From Ananas comosus (taxonomy: Eukaryota; Streptophyta; Magnoliopsida; Poales; Bromeliaceae): a stretch of DNA of 64,000 nucleotides. Location: the NCBI RefSeq assembly GCF_001540865.1, contig NC_033628.1:1674001-1738000 (forward strand), read 5' to 3'. Position 1 is the stretch's first letter; the number at the start of each line of letters is the position of its first letter. The position numbers and the translations under genes are program-made. Of this stretch, positions 39,470 through 49,401 are shown piece by piece. The notes beneath the pieces are model-generated. The model saw nothing but the letters and a program-made list of their open reading frames with translations. It was not told the DNA's origin and did not search any database.

Positions 39470-39700
39470 TAACATGGCCCATTCAAAGCCCAAAATCAGG
39501 CCCGTTCAAAAATCTAACACGAATCTCAAAACCCACGTGCCATGCTCTGGGCGTCCGGAACATGCATCATCAGATTTTACGCTTCTCGCGATTACCGCCG
39601 AAATGCTGACGTGGCAGTCCTGGGGACAAAACCCTAGAGAGAGCGTTCGAACCCTCCCTAATCCCCCTCTCCTCTCCTATTTCACGAAGCCCAAAACAAA
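39470..39700 (+). promoter_or_regulatory. PPR gene promoter: site II motifs and telo-box
   Basis: Site II-type elements GGCCCA (39476-39481), AGCCCA (39487-39492) and AGCCCA (39688-39693), with telo-box AAACCCTAG (39628-39636). This combination is known from promoters of plant genes for organelle and ribosome biogenesis, including PPR genes. ACGTGG/CACGTG-like motifs lie among them. Transcription probably starts near 39.6-39.7 kb. Confidence 0.55.
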
Positions 39701-40127
39701 AAATATTTGGAAATTGCGCGGTTTTTATCGATCGAAGTGGAGATAGCGCCTCTCTCTCCAATAGGTTTCGATCCTCCATTTTCCTCTTTTACATAAGAAT
39801 AGTATTTATTTAATTTTTCTGTGGATTCAACGAGTTTTTTAAACGATTTATAGGGTTCAGGCATCTGAAGTAATCGTACTGGATTTTGTAGTTTTTTTTT
39901 CCAATTTTTTTGCTTGCTATTTTTACGTCTACGAGCAATTGTATGGTTTAATCCTGCTAAAAGCTCGTTTTTTATTGATTCGTTCATATGGTTTGTCTCT
40001 AATGATCTGAAACATGTTTAAATCAGTTGAAATTGCCCTTTGTTCATTGTTTTACTTACATTATTAAATGGGCACATCTTAATTTTTTTTTTTAATGCTA
40101 CTGTAGTGGTTCGCGGGACTGCAGATA

Positions 40128-40175
40128 ATGAAGAAATTGTTGTTTAGCACAGTAAAAAGATTCATGCTTTGTTAA
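40128..40175 (+). CDS. Upstream ORF in PPR leader
   Basis: ATG starts four bases after a plausible 5' UTR acceptor (GGGACTGCAG/ATA) and encodes 15 residues (MKKLLFSTVKRFMLC) before TAA. It ends 25 bases upstream of the PPR start codon, in a different frame. The short spacing could reduce translation of the main ORF if the leader includes it. There is no evidence that the peptide itself matters. Confidence 0.35.
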   Translation: MKKLLFSTVKRFMLC

Positions 40176-40200
40176 CAAGGTTGTTGATTTGCTAAATGAT

Positions 40201-41952
40201 ATGGGGCATATGATATTTATGAAGCATTGTGTGGGGGATGCTCCCTCGTTCGCCTTTTCCGATAGATCTCAGTATAGTTCGGAGCCATTTTTGCCGACGA
40301 AACCATATGCAGCTTATTTGGATTATCCGAAAAATCTCGAGCATAAACATGGATCAAATGTCTACCAAGACAATGCCATCCATTTACAGTCTACGAATCA
40401 TCAGTCGCAATTACGGAGCAGCCACAAAAATGTATTAAACGGAAGTACAAAATCCGGCAATAATTTTGAGAAGACCATTGTATCCTCACACGCTAGACCG
40501 GCCCGTCTTCTGAATTTAAATTTAAATTCACATGATTTGCCTCTCGAGGGATACTTTATTGACTATGATGAATCGTCCAACAATGAAATCCTTCGAAGTT
40601 TCTGCGAGAACGGAAAGGTCACAGAAGCTGCTAATCTGATTGATGTTATGGCGCGCGTGGGCCAAATCCCTGACTTTTCGTCCTGCATTAATCTGATACG
40701 CGGGCTGGTTAACGCCGGTAAGATGCAAAAGGCAAGCCGTGTTCTTCAGGTAATGATCTTCTCCGGGGGAATACCGGATATCATAACGTGTAATAAATTG
40801 ATCGGCGTACTATGCAGCAAAGGACAGCTCAATCTCGCGATAAAACTCGTCGAAGATATGAATTTCGGTGGTTGTCCTCCGGATGTGATCACGTATAACA
40901 CTTTATTTAGGTGCATGCTTGATCAGGGTAAGTGTGAAGTGGCAATTTCCTTTTGGAAAGGTCAGTTAAGAATGGGCTCTCCGCCGTATTTGATACCTTA
41001 CACCATACTTCTTGAGCTCATATGCAAAAATCATGGTATTAAGAAGGCCATGAAAGTTCTAGAAGATTTGGCCTTTGAGGGATGCAATCCTGATCTTGTT
41101 ACATTTAATGCTCTCATAAATGTTATTTGCAAAGGTGGAAAGTTTGAGGACGCAAAACTTGTTATCAACGGTCTTCTTGATTATGGTTTGGAGCCAAACG
41201 CTGTGACTTATAACACTTTACTTCACGCCCTATGTGGAAAAGGGGAGTGGGATGAAGCGGATGATTTACTTTCTATAATGAACGAAGCTTCCTTTCCTCC
41301 AACTGTTGTGACATACAATATATTGATTAATAGTTTATGCAAGTATCGCCTTCTAGACCGAGCAATTGATTTCTTGCAGAAAATGGTAACTGAGGAATGC
41401 TCTCCTGATATAGTAACTTACAACACCCTCTTGGCAGCTATGTGTAAAGAGGACATGCTAGAGGAAGCTCTCGACATACTTCATTATATGAGGGAAAATG
41501 GGTGTTGTTTGGTTGTTATTACATATAATACCCTTATAGATGGGCTTGCAAAGAAAGGCGAGGTTAAGAGAGCGATGATTCTATTTGACGAGATGGTTAG
41601 TGATGGGATAGTCCCTGATGATATCACCTACGGATCGCTTGTTATGGGGTTTTGTAAGAAAGATATGGTGGAGGAAGCAGTTGAGATGTTAAGGCAGATG
41701 GTTGATGTTAATTTTAGGATTAGAGGCACTACTTTTACCCTTGTAATACAAGCATTGTGTAGAAATGGAAAGGTAGATAGTGCTATTGAGATATTGGATA
41801 TGATGATATCTCGAAGTAATAGGGCCAGCAGAGCAATCTATGCTACTCTAGTTAAAGGAATTGCTGATTCTGGTATGGTGGAAGAGGCTGCCAGGCTGCA
41901 TAAGAAGTTAGTTGAGTGCAAGATCATTAAAGAAAATTCTAAATTGTTATGA
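40201..41952 (+). CDS. P-class pentatricopeptide repeat protein (At1g08610-like)
   Basis: An RNA-binding PPR protein, expected in mitochondria or plastids, where P-class members guide RNA processing, stability or translation. The CDS is one uninterrupted exon of 583 aa. I start at the first in-frame ATG (MGHMIFMKHC); the frame is open back to a stop at 40153. Residues 1 to about 120 are a non-repetitive leader, not an obvious transit peptide. Thirteen tandem 35-residue motifs then run to near the C-terminus, most with the P-type core (VITYNTLFRCMLDQGKCEVA, VVTYNILINSLCKYRLLDRA, DITYGSLVMGFCKKDMVEEA). There is no E, DYW or SMR domain, so editing is unlikely. Block order and the tail (KLVECKIIKE) match Arabidopsis At1g08610. 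It diverges from XPO4 with about 2 kb between start codons. Confidence 0.93.
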   Translation: MGHMIFMKHCVGDAPSFAFSDRSQYSSEPFLPTKPYAAYLDYPKNLEHKHGSNVYQDNAIHLQSTNHQSQLRSSHKNVLNGSTKSGNNFEKTIVSSHARPARLLNLNLNSHDLPLEGYFIDYDESSNNEILRSFCENGKVTEAANLIDVMARVGQIPDFSSCINLIRGLVNAGKMQKASRVLQVMIFSGGIPDIITCNKLIGVLCSKGQLNLAIKLVEDMNFGGCPPDVITYNTLFRCMLDQGKCEVAISFWKGQLRMGSPPYLIPYTILLELICKNHGIKKAMKVLEDLAFEGCNPDLVTFNALINVICKGGKFEDAKLVINGLLDYGLEPNAVTYNTLLHALCGKGEWDEADDLLSIMNEASFPPTVVTYNILINSLCKYRLLDRAIDFLQKMVTEECSPDIVTYNTLLAAMCKEDMLEEALDILHYMRENGCCLVVITYNTLIDGLAKKGEVKRAMILFDEMVSDGIVPDDITYGSLVMGFCKKDMVEEAVEMLRQMVDVNFRIRGTTFTLVIQALCRNGKVDSAIEILDMMISRSNRASRAIYATLVKGIADSGMVEEAARLHKKLVECKIIKENSKLL

Positions 41953-42287
41953 TTAGTCCTGAGAATGCTTCTTTGAAGAGTTGTCTCATTTCTGACAAAG
42001 CGTAAATTCTTTTGTCCCTTGGTTGAAAAGGTCATGACATTTGCACTCCTTTTACCTCTGTGTTTATTTCTTTTTTGGAATTTTATTAACTCGTACAGGA
42101 TCTTCTCTAAGCATATAATTGATGTTATTGAAGTGCTAGACAGTTTCAGTTAGGGACCTAGGGTAGTGAACGATATACATATATCTCCAATTCTTATCTC
42201 CCTCTATACAGCAATTTGTGTTTGTTTTCCGTAGCTGTGGTGCCTACAACATTGTTATGTAGGCATACTCATACATATCACGTGTAC

Positions 42288-42326
<39 letters not shown>

Positions 42327-44109
42327 CCACTTTACTCTCCAAATTGTCTCCTCAGTCACTATCTCAATTTTTGGTTGGAATGAGGGAAATGCATGCTTGC
42401 TTCTTCATAAAAGTTCATAAAGTGAAAGTTGAGCAGTTCACTCGTCAGCTATTCTCTTTTTTTACACTATACCTTTTGTTCCTGCAATAGTGACTTGGAT
42501 TTAATATGTTTGAATCATGGAACCTCTTTTTCTTATTGGGGGATGTGGCTGCATGTTGGTGAGCCTTTTGAGACCCTAAAGCGGGGAATGCCTTGTGAGT
42601 TGCGTTGCCTTTGTCAATTTTTTTTCGACAATGCAGAATACTAATGAGCTGATGTGCAAGTTCCTTTTTGGACCACAGAGATGCAGAAGTTTCTTTTTTG
42701 ACCAACTATCATTACATTCATCTTTCTACTCGCATGCTTGTTTAGGTGCATAAAGAACTTGTCGATTGACTTTGCTTAACCTTTTCACTATTCTTGTACA
42801 GTAAGTTTGGGCAAGATGAGAGACATAACAGATATTCGTACTTATAAACCTACTTTTTTCTTTGATCTGTATCCTGAAAGTAATGAATACATGCAACATC
42901 TCATGCATTTATTCTCCTTTAAGCCGAATTACGTCAGCATTTTGCTTTATTATTAACTTGGCAAATTTTCCTAAAACTAAAGCTACATACTTGTTTTTTT
43001 CTTTCTCCCTCTCTTAGCATTTGAGTTTTGCAGTCTTCGATTGTTGTGCTTGATGAGTGTTCCTGGTTCCCCACAAAGTGTAAAGTTTTAAATCTAGAGC
43101 TTCCAGCAAAATGGAAATGGCAATCTGATTAAAGTTATCATATTCATGCTGTGTTGATGAATTACAGGTTTAATATTTCATGCACACATTCATGTCGAAA
43201 AGATCGTTCTGAGCTTGGATCGAGTTGCATAGAGATCTACAGCGCCGTTAGCATCATCAGAATTTGGTCTTCTTCCTTCTGTGCTTCTGAATTGTGTTGC
43301 CTGTAAAGTTTTCGCCGTCCCCTTTTCGTAAAAATTTATCGGTAAATGAGGCTATTTGGCGGCATTTCTTTCTTTTCAACATATCCTTTAACATTGTAAA
43401 GATCTTGTAGCAGCCCCAGCAGTAATCATAGCTGCAGTTCTTTGTATGTGTAGAGACATGAGTGAAACCAGATATGCTACTTTACATGCTTAATCCTAAA
43501 ATTAGAAAACATCATTATGAAATGGAAAAGGAAAAAAAAAAAAAATTTACTCCTTTTATTTACTCTCTCATCATCAAGATATGATATTTCTCATGTGAAT
43601 TCAAGTACTAATTTGTTTTTTTTGTTTTTTTTGTTTTGTTTTGTTTTTTTTTTTTTTTTGTTTCTTTGGATTCCATGTATATGATGCCTATCAAGAATAT
43701 GCAAAAGAGTTTACGTGACAAAATGTGAGTGTATGTGTGTTGCTTTTGAAGGGAAACTTATCACTCAGTATCATCATCATCATAATTATGAAGGTTAATG
43801 ATGGGGTGGGGCTGGAATGTGGGGTTCAGAGAGGAAATCATTTGGGGGACGTGTTTGGATCGACGTAACTGCAGTTCGGCCATAATTTGCCCCAATTATT
43901 TTGACGAAATTCCATTACTTATCTGAAGCTCATATCCTGGACAGTAAAATTATACTTTCTCAGAAAATGATAATAATAATAATAATTTCTTAAATAAAAT
44001 TTAATTAAATTTCAGTTTCTCAAAAAAAATTTGAGTTGTACAGAAAAATAAAAAAAAATGATTAAATTTCAGTTTCTCAAAAAAATTTAAAAATTTTTAT
44101 ATTATTTTT
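41953..44109. other. PPR 3' flank and spacer
   Basis: No supported gene. The first part is probably 3' UTR. It includes a (GT)n tract at 42291-42325, a T/G homopolymer mix at about 43610-43660, and AT-rich DNA before the tRNA. A segment at 43850-43930 (ACGTGTTTGGATCGACGTAA) looks like a transposon end but could not be paired. Confidence 0.5.
42291..42325. repeat. (GT)n microsatellite
   Basis: A 35-base GT run about 340 bases after the PPR stop codon, likely in the 3' UTR or flank. Confidence 0.9.
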
Positions 44110-44183
44110 TGGCCCATGCAGGTCTCGAACCTGCGACCTTCGCGTTATTAGCACGACGCTCTAACCAGCTGAGCTAATAGGCC
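44110..44183 (-). tRNA. tRNA-Ile (AAT)
   Basis: The minus strand gives a full cytosolic tRNA: 5' GGCCTATTAGCTCAGCTGGT, T arm CAGGTTCGAGACCTG, closing GGGCC with A as discriminator. The acceptor, D, anticodon and T stems all pair. The anticodon loop CTAATAA contains AAT (genomic 44147-44149), reading isoleucine codons after A-to-I change at position 34. There is no intron and no encoded CCA, as expected for a nuclear gene. T runs for polymerase III termination occur about 20 bases downstream. Internal A and B boxes are intact. Confidence 0.97.
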
Positions 44184-44889
44184 AACTTATTAATAATGTA
44201 AACTTTCATATATTTGAGTCAGTTAAGAATTTCAATGCTTGGTGTTGCACTAAGATTGCTTGAGGTTCCAGGCCATCTTACATTTTAGCTTATCTTTGAT
44301 TCAAAACACTTTGAGTGTCACTAGTAGGGTCAGATTCAGGTCGATTTCCGGTTTAGATTGTTAACTTTTCAAATCAACTTGATTTGTGTCGCCCGAGGGT
44401 GGTCAACTCGCAGGGCTTCAGGGTTTGCTCTTACAACCTTTACGAAAAAGTTAAAACGAGCTTGTTAATCTCAAAAATAAAAGCTCTAATTCTGAGCTTC
44501 AGATTTAGCTAGCTAGGATTTTCTTAGGTTTACTTTAGCTTCAATGATACTAAACCGCCGAGTTAGGAATCAACCAAGAGGTTGGATGTTTGAACCCTGA
44601 ACCCTACTTTAACATCCAGTTGTAGGTAGATTACTTTAGTTAAAACTGAAATACATATAAAAAAAAAAACAAACAAAGAAGATTAAAAAGAGACAGATAT
44701 CGTACAAACACACTTTAGCTGGAAGTATTGGAAACAAAAACATCAGTGTTGTAGTGCAGATAAGTTTCTTAACATTGCGATATTGCTGGTAACTTATTTT
44801 ATAGCCCTATGATTGTTCGAGGCGAAGTGAAAACGTAATCTGTGGCAGAGGACACATTGCAATGTTGCTGTAACAGCGGAATGTTTGCA
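44184..44889. other. Spacer between tRNA-Ile and GLTP gene
   Basis: About 700 bases including the GLTP 3' UTR. No repeat or gene was recognised with confidence. Confidence 0.5.
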
Positions 44890-46603
44890 TTAAGAGGCCT
44901 TGAGATCATCCAATCCCACACCAGCCTGAAGGAAGAGAGAATGAGTAATCGTGTGAGCGAAATAATGAATCAAATTATAACGGAGAAATGGGCGTGGACG
45001 GTACCAAAAACTTGTGATTTTCGGCAAGTAAAGGTGCGAAGGTAGCGCAGAATTTCTCTATGTCGGCGTTGATGTCACCTGAGCCACCAATGACCTCCAT
45101 GAACTTCTTCCTATCAGGAGCGAATTTCATGGCGACCTGTAAAGCTTACTATTAGTTTATTCATCATTGAAGTATGAGAAAAACGTCAGCGAAGTTGAAT
45201 TTTAGAAGAGTTAAAAGAGGAGCAATCACACAGGAAGTTCCCCATAGAATAACATTAACAGGTGTGTCTTATGATTTCTCTATTATTTGTGATAGAAAAG
45301 GTGGAAGTACAATACGGAAATTTGGATATGATTAAAGTGAAAAGTGTCATGCACGATTTAGCCTAAAATCAGGTCAAAATTGCTTATAAACCTGATGAGA
45401 AGTGATCATTCATGATAAAATCTAATTACTCACGAAACCTGATGTGCGTATGTTCTGTTTAAAGGAGTTGAGACTAGTGATGGTCAAAATTGCTTGAAAA
45501 CCTGCAGTTTTCACTAGAAAGGGCTTCAATTGCATTATTTTATCCTACTATGTTATCCCAATTTGCCGCATATCTTAACCCGTAAATAGCCGAACAAACC
45601 AAAATGATCCGATATGTGACCAGCAGTATTTACTTAATTGGGAAGCTGCTGTTCTTCTGGAAAAAGAAAAGCGACAACCTAGATATTCTCTAAAAACCGA
45701 AAGAACGATGGATTAGCGACTTGTAAAGGATTAGAATTCAGATAACATACCGAAAAGCTGGAACTAGCGAGCCAGCCATGCCATTTCTTCAAGGTTTTGC
45801 CATACGAGTCGCTGCAGGCTTCCGACATGGTCCAATCCGGATGCACAAGCAAGTTACGGAATAGTTCAACCAAGAAGTCCATAGCCCTGCGAATTCGAGA
45901 AGCGGATTAATACCAAGTTCAATACCGCTGAGGTAGAAGAAGAATTGTGTCGAATGGGACACATAAGACACCTTGTTAGCCACAAAATCCCATTGGTACA
46001 ACTCGAAGAGCCTTTTGCTGTTTTCGCTTCCATTTCCTCTTGCACCATGCTGTATAAATATTGGTACTTCGAAGGATTAGAGACGTACTTGTTTTCCAGC
46101 CTCTGAATAAGAAAAATTAACAAATACAAATAGGAGCATATGAGATGAAGAAAGAAAAAGTAATAGAACAGCTTAGGAGGAGAACAAATCATATATCGCG
46201 CAGAAGTAACAGGGAATTTGGAGTTATCGTTGTCCGAAAGGGGCGTTCTTACCGTGATATTACCCCCTATATCGGCCTTTACAAGTGCCATAGCAGCTCC
46301 AAACTTATCTACAACATCATAAAAGATTCGTAATCAAATGCTTAATTGCCAAAATTTTGATATTTTCTCCACATTAAGAAGTGACACAAAAGATCTTGAT
46401 ACTCAAGTAATCGTCACAACAATTTATAGAATTTAAACCAACTTTGCAGTTTAATGAAAAAGAGGAGTAAGAGTAAGTAGATTACCTAAGACGGGAAGGA
46501 TGAGCTTGCACACATCGAGAAAAGGCTTGGTAAGCATTTCCCCGTTTTCCGACTTGACGTGCTTCATTCCTTCTAATGAGGGAGTGAACACAGTCCCTTC
46601 CAT
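44890..46603 (-). CDS. Glycolipid transfer protein (GLTP1-like), complete
   Basis: A soluble GLTP-fold protein that carries single glycosphingolipids between membranes. Six exons: 46486-46603, 46253-46308, 45972-46102, 45751-45886, 45005-45136, 44890-44925; 609 nt, 202 aa, the length of Arabidopsis GLTP1 as I recall it. It starts MEGTVFTPSLEGMKHVKSEN and ends GLDDLKAS. Sugar-headgroup residues of the fold are present: D52 and N56 in DIGGNIT, R59 in place of the animal lysine, W99 in NGILWLTR and H138 in KKWHGW. The last exon is only 12 codons including stop; without it the frame would read a non-family tail. On the gene's strand a leader exon is likely, with donor ACG/GTTAGT at 47581 and acceptor TTAG/GTTTGCGG at 46613, giving a 5' UTR intron of about 1 kb. 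Confidence 0.95.
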
Positions 46604-47660
46604 CTCCGCAAACCTAATTCACTCACCGATCGAACCCCAACATCCAAAACCATGTAATCAATAAATAAATCGAGTCATTATAAACCAAAGTTTTAAGCAT
46701 TGATCAGCAGGAGCCGTGCCCACCGTGCCGTACCATGCTAACAAGATATTGACACAATACGACGCCTGTGCTTATGGCGCAGCTTAACATTGTCTTTTCT
46801 TCGAAGTTAACTTCAAGTAGTTATCTTTGAAATAGTATGTCTGTACGCATGTATTTTTGTGATCGACGCACATCAGCAAATTCCTGACAAGATCCTGTGC
46901 CGCAGCACTTAAATCCTTATTATAAACAAATACCACATTTCCTTATCATCCAACTTTTTACCTCAACCTACATTTTTCACAGCCCCCTCAATTTTTGATT
47001 CAACCGAATTAAGGATTTTGTCAAATTTAACAGTGGCTACATTAAATTTAACTGTTTTAAGCACTTCTTTAGAGAATAGAACTGCAGATTTACTTGAATG
47101 TCAACATCTGATAACTAATAGAGCTATTAATTTTATCTGGGGGAAAAAAATAACCCTAAATTCGGAGCAACTAAAGTTGAGAATCTATTTCAAAATGCCC
47201 TACAATAATCACATAATAATCCATAAGTTTTTCACCTAAATAAACTCCGATCCGTAGGTTTCTGGAATCTAATTGCACAAATTCACATAATAATCGCAAA
47301 ACCAGTAGATCTAAATACAAAATCAACTCAAGTAAAATTGAAAGAAGAACCCTAAACAACAAATTGAGGTACCACAACTTCGTAATATGATTTAATTATC
47401 GCAACTCATTCAATGTAAAAACAAAAAAAAACAAAAAACCTATTCAAATCAAATTTTCACTTAGATCTCGTTCTCCGTCGTTGATTACTCAGATCCGTAT
47501 CAAAATACAACCAAAGATGAGAATTTTCACAAAAAATTACCAAAATTACTCGGAAAAAAGCGATTTTTGGAGCAACTAACCGTTACTATGAAGAAAATTT
47601 CGCAAACTCGCGATGAATCCTTCGGAGTCGCGCTGGGTATGTGATTCTACGACTCCGAAC
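46604..47660 (-). promoter_or_regulatory. GLTP 5' UTR intron and leader exon (inferred)
   Basis: Ten bases upstream of the GLTP ATG is a TTAG acceptor, and near 47581 a GTTAGT donor follows a GC-richer block (about 47581-47660). This is the usual layout of a plant leader intron. It is inferred from splice-signal quality only. Confidence 0.4.
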
Positions 47661-49401
47661 TAGGTAAAGATCGAGAAATTATTTGAGTTTAATAAAAAAA
47701 AATAATCCCTGACTCACTCGGGCATACACTTTTGTATGTTGAGAAAACCAGGGGAATCGGATTCATTATTAAAACACACAAAAAGAGCGGGGAAAATGTA
47801 TAATAAACCCCTCAACTATTGGAGATTCTGAAATAGCCTCCTCAACTATTCTTTTTATGTAAAAACGTACCAAATTTATCTGCATTATGGACCATTTTGC
47901 ATTGACTACTCAACTATTCAAAATTTTAATTTTGCTATCTAATTTTTTTTAATTTATTTGATTTAAGTCAGTTAACTGTGCTTTGACTTCAAAATATGAA
48001 TGCGTCGTTTATCTTTATAGGCTTAATTAATATACTTCATGCAATTCTCATAACTATAAATATATTAAAATAAGTAATTAGCTTAAATTTTAAAGTAAAT
48101 ATTATTTTCAGACTCAAATAAGATAAATTAAAAATTTGGGTAATAAAATAAAAATTTTGGAAGGTTGGACAAGTGACTCAAAATGATTCGCAGTTCGAAT
48201 AATTATGTATATTTTTTACCCTTTTTTTTAACTTTGGAGACCTCTCATTCTCTCAATTTTTTTGACATTTTAGAATTAAGTGGATTTTAATCAAAAGCTA
48301 TTTGGACAATTTTTACCAATTTGAAAGGTTTTAACTATTTTTTAGCAAATAAAATTTGGTGATTTAATGGTTAATTAATAACCAATAGAGTAATTAAATC
48401 TGATGAAAGTTTTAAATTTAAACAGCTAGAATAACTCAAACAAGGAAAAAGTTGAGGGGAGTCCAAATTGACCCTCTGTCAAAATAAATCCCTTTTTTAC
48501 TTGATCTGGTTCTGGTAGAATGGTATTTTATCAGAAAAATTTTGGACAGGATAAAAATAAAACAAAATTTTATATATATCGAAAAAGTTGATATTAGCAG
48601 ATCATTTTTATGCGAAAACATATTATTTGATTAGTTTTTTATAAACATAAATGTAGGATCGTTGACACTAATAATAATTCTTAAAGTTCGAGCTCCCCCA
48701 ACCATTCCCTCAATACACAAATTATAGCGTACGAAAATCGAACCTGTAACTTGCTTTGATACCATTTTTTGGATCATTAACGTTGACTATAACTTCAAAA
48801 GCTCAAGCTTATAAAAAAAGAACAACTAGTTAAATTACTTGAAGTGTACAGAAATACCGCTCACGGATCTCAGTTGTGACTAAGCCCATTTCGGCTCTAT
48901 CATATAGTCTATGTGCTGGCCTACTTGCTAATAATATATTATTTTATATTTCAAAACCCTGTTGGATCTTTTTACCCAAAAAAAAAGGGAAAAAGAAAAA
49001 AAAAAGAAAAAAGAGACTTTAGTGCCTAAACAAACTATTTGTTGTGTGTCTTTTTTTTTTTTTTTTTCTTCTTCTTTGAAGATATAATATGATGCATAGG
49101 TAGAGTTACACTTAGAAATTTCTGTTTTCATCACATTGAACTTAACATCTTTATCAATTCAATACAATGATGTTGTGACCAATTGAATTGAGCTTCTTTT
49201 GTATCTACATGATTTCGAAATTCTTTTTAAGTTTTCGCCAATTCGAATAAGCACTCACACTAAAGAAAACCAAACAACCAACAAAATATAGAAAAGCATT
49301 AGTAGCCACAAAACTCTTATAAGAGTTGTATATAGTTTAACATGACTGTTCCAAAGCTCAAATTTATTGCAACTCAGGGGAAGGGAAGGGATGATGAAGG
49401 A
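47661..49401. other. Spacer between GLTP and dCTPP1 genes, with dispersed repeats
   Basis: AT-rich. About 47860-48235 is similar, in the same orientation, to 800-1180 (shared GTAAAAAC, TTATCTG, ATGGACCAT, then ATTTT-rich DNA and a TTTTTACCC-type end). Near 48845-48945 there is a short piece of the LTR-like family. No gene is supported. Confidence 0.5.

Noticed and set aside
40189..40200. TTG start for the PPR protein
   Set aside because: Plant nuclear genes start at ATG; the first in-frame ATG is 40201.
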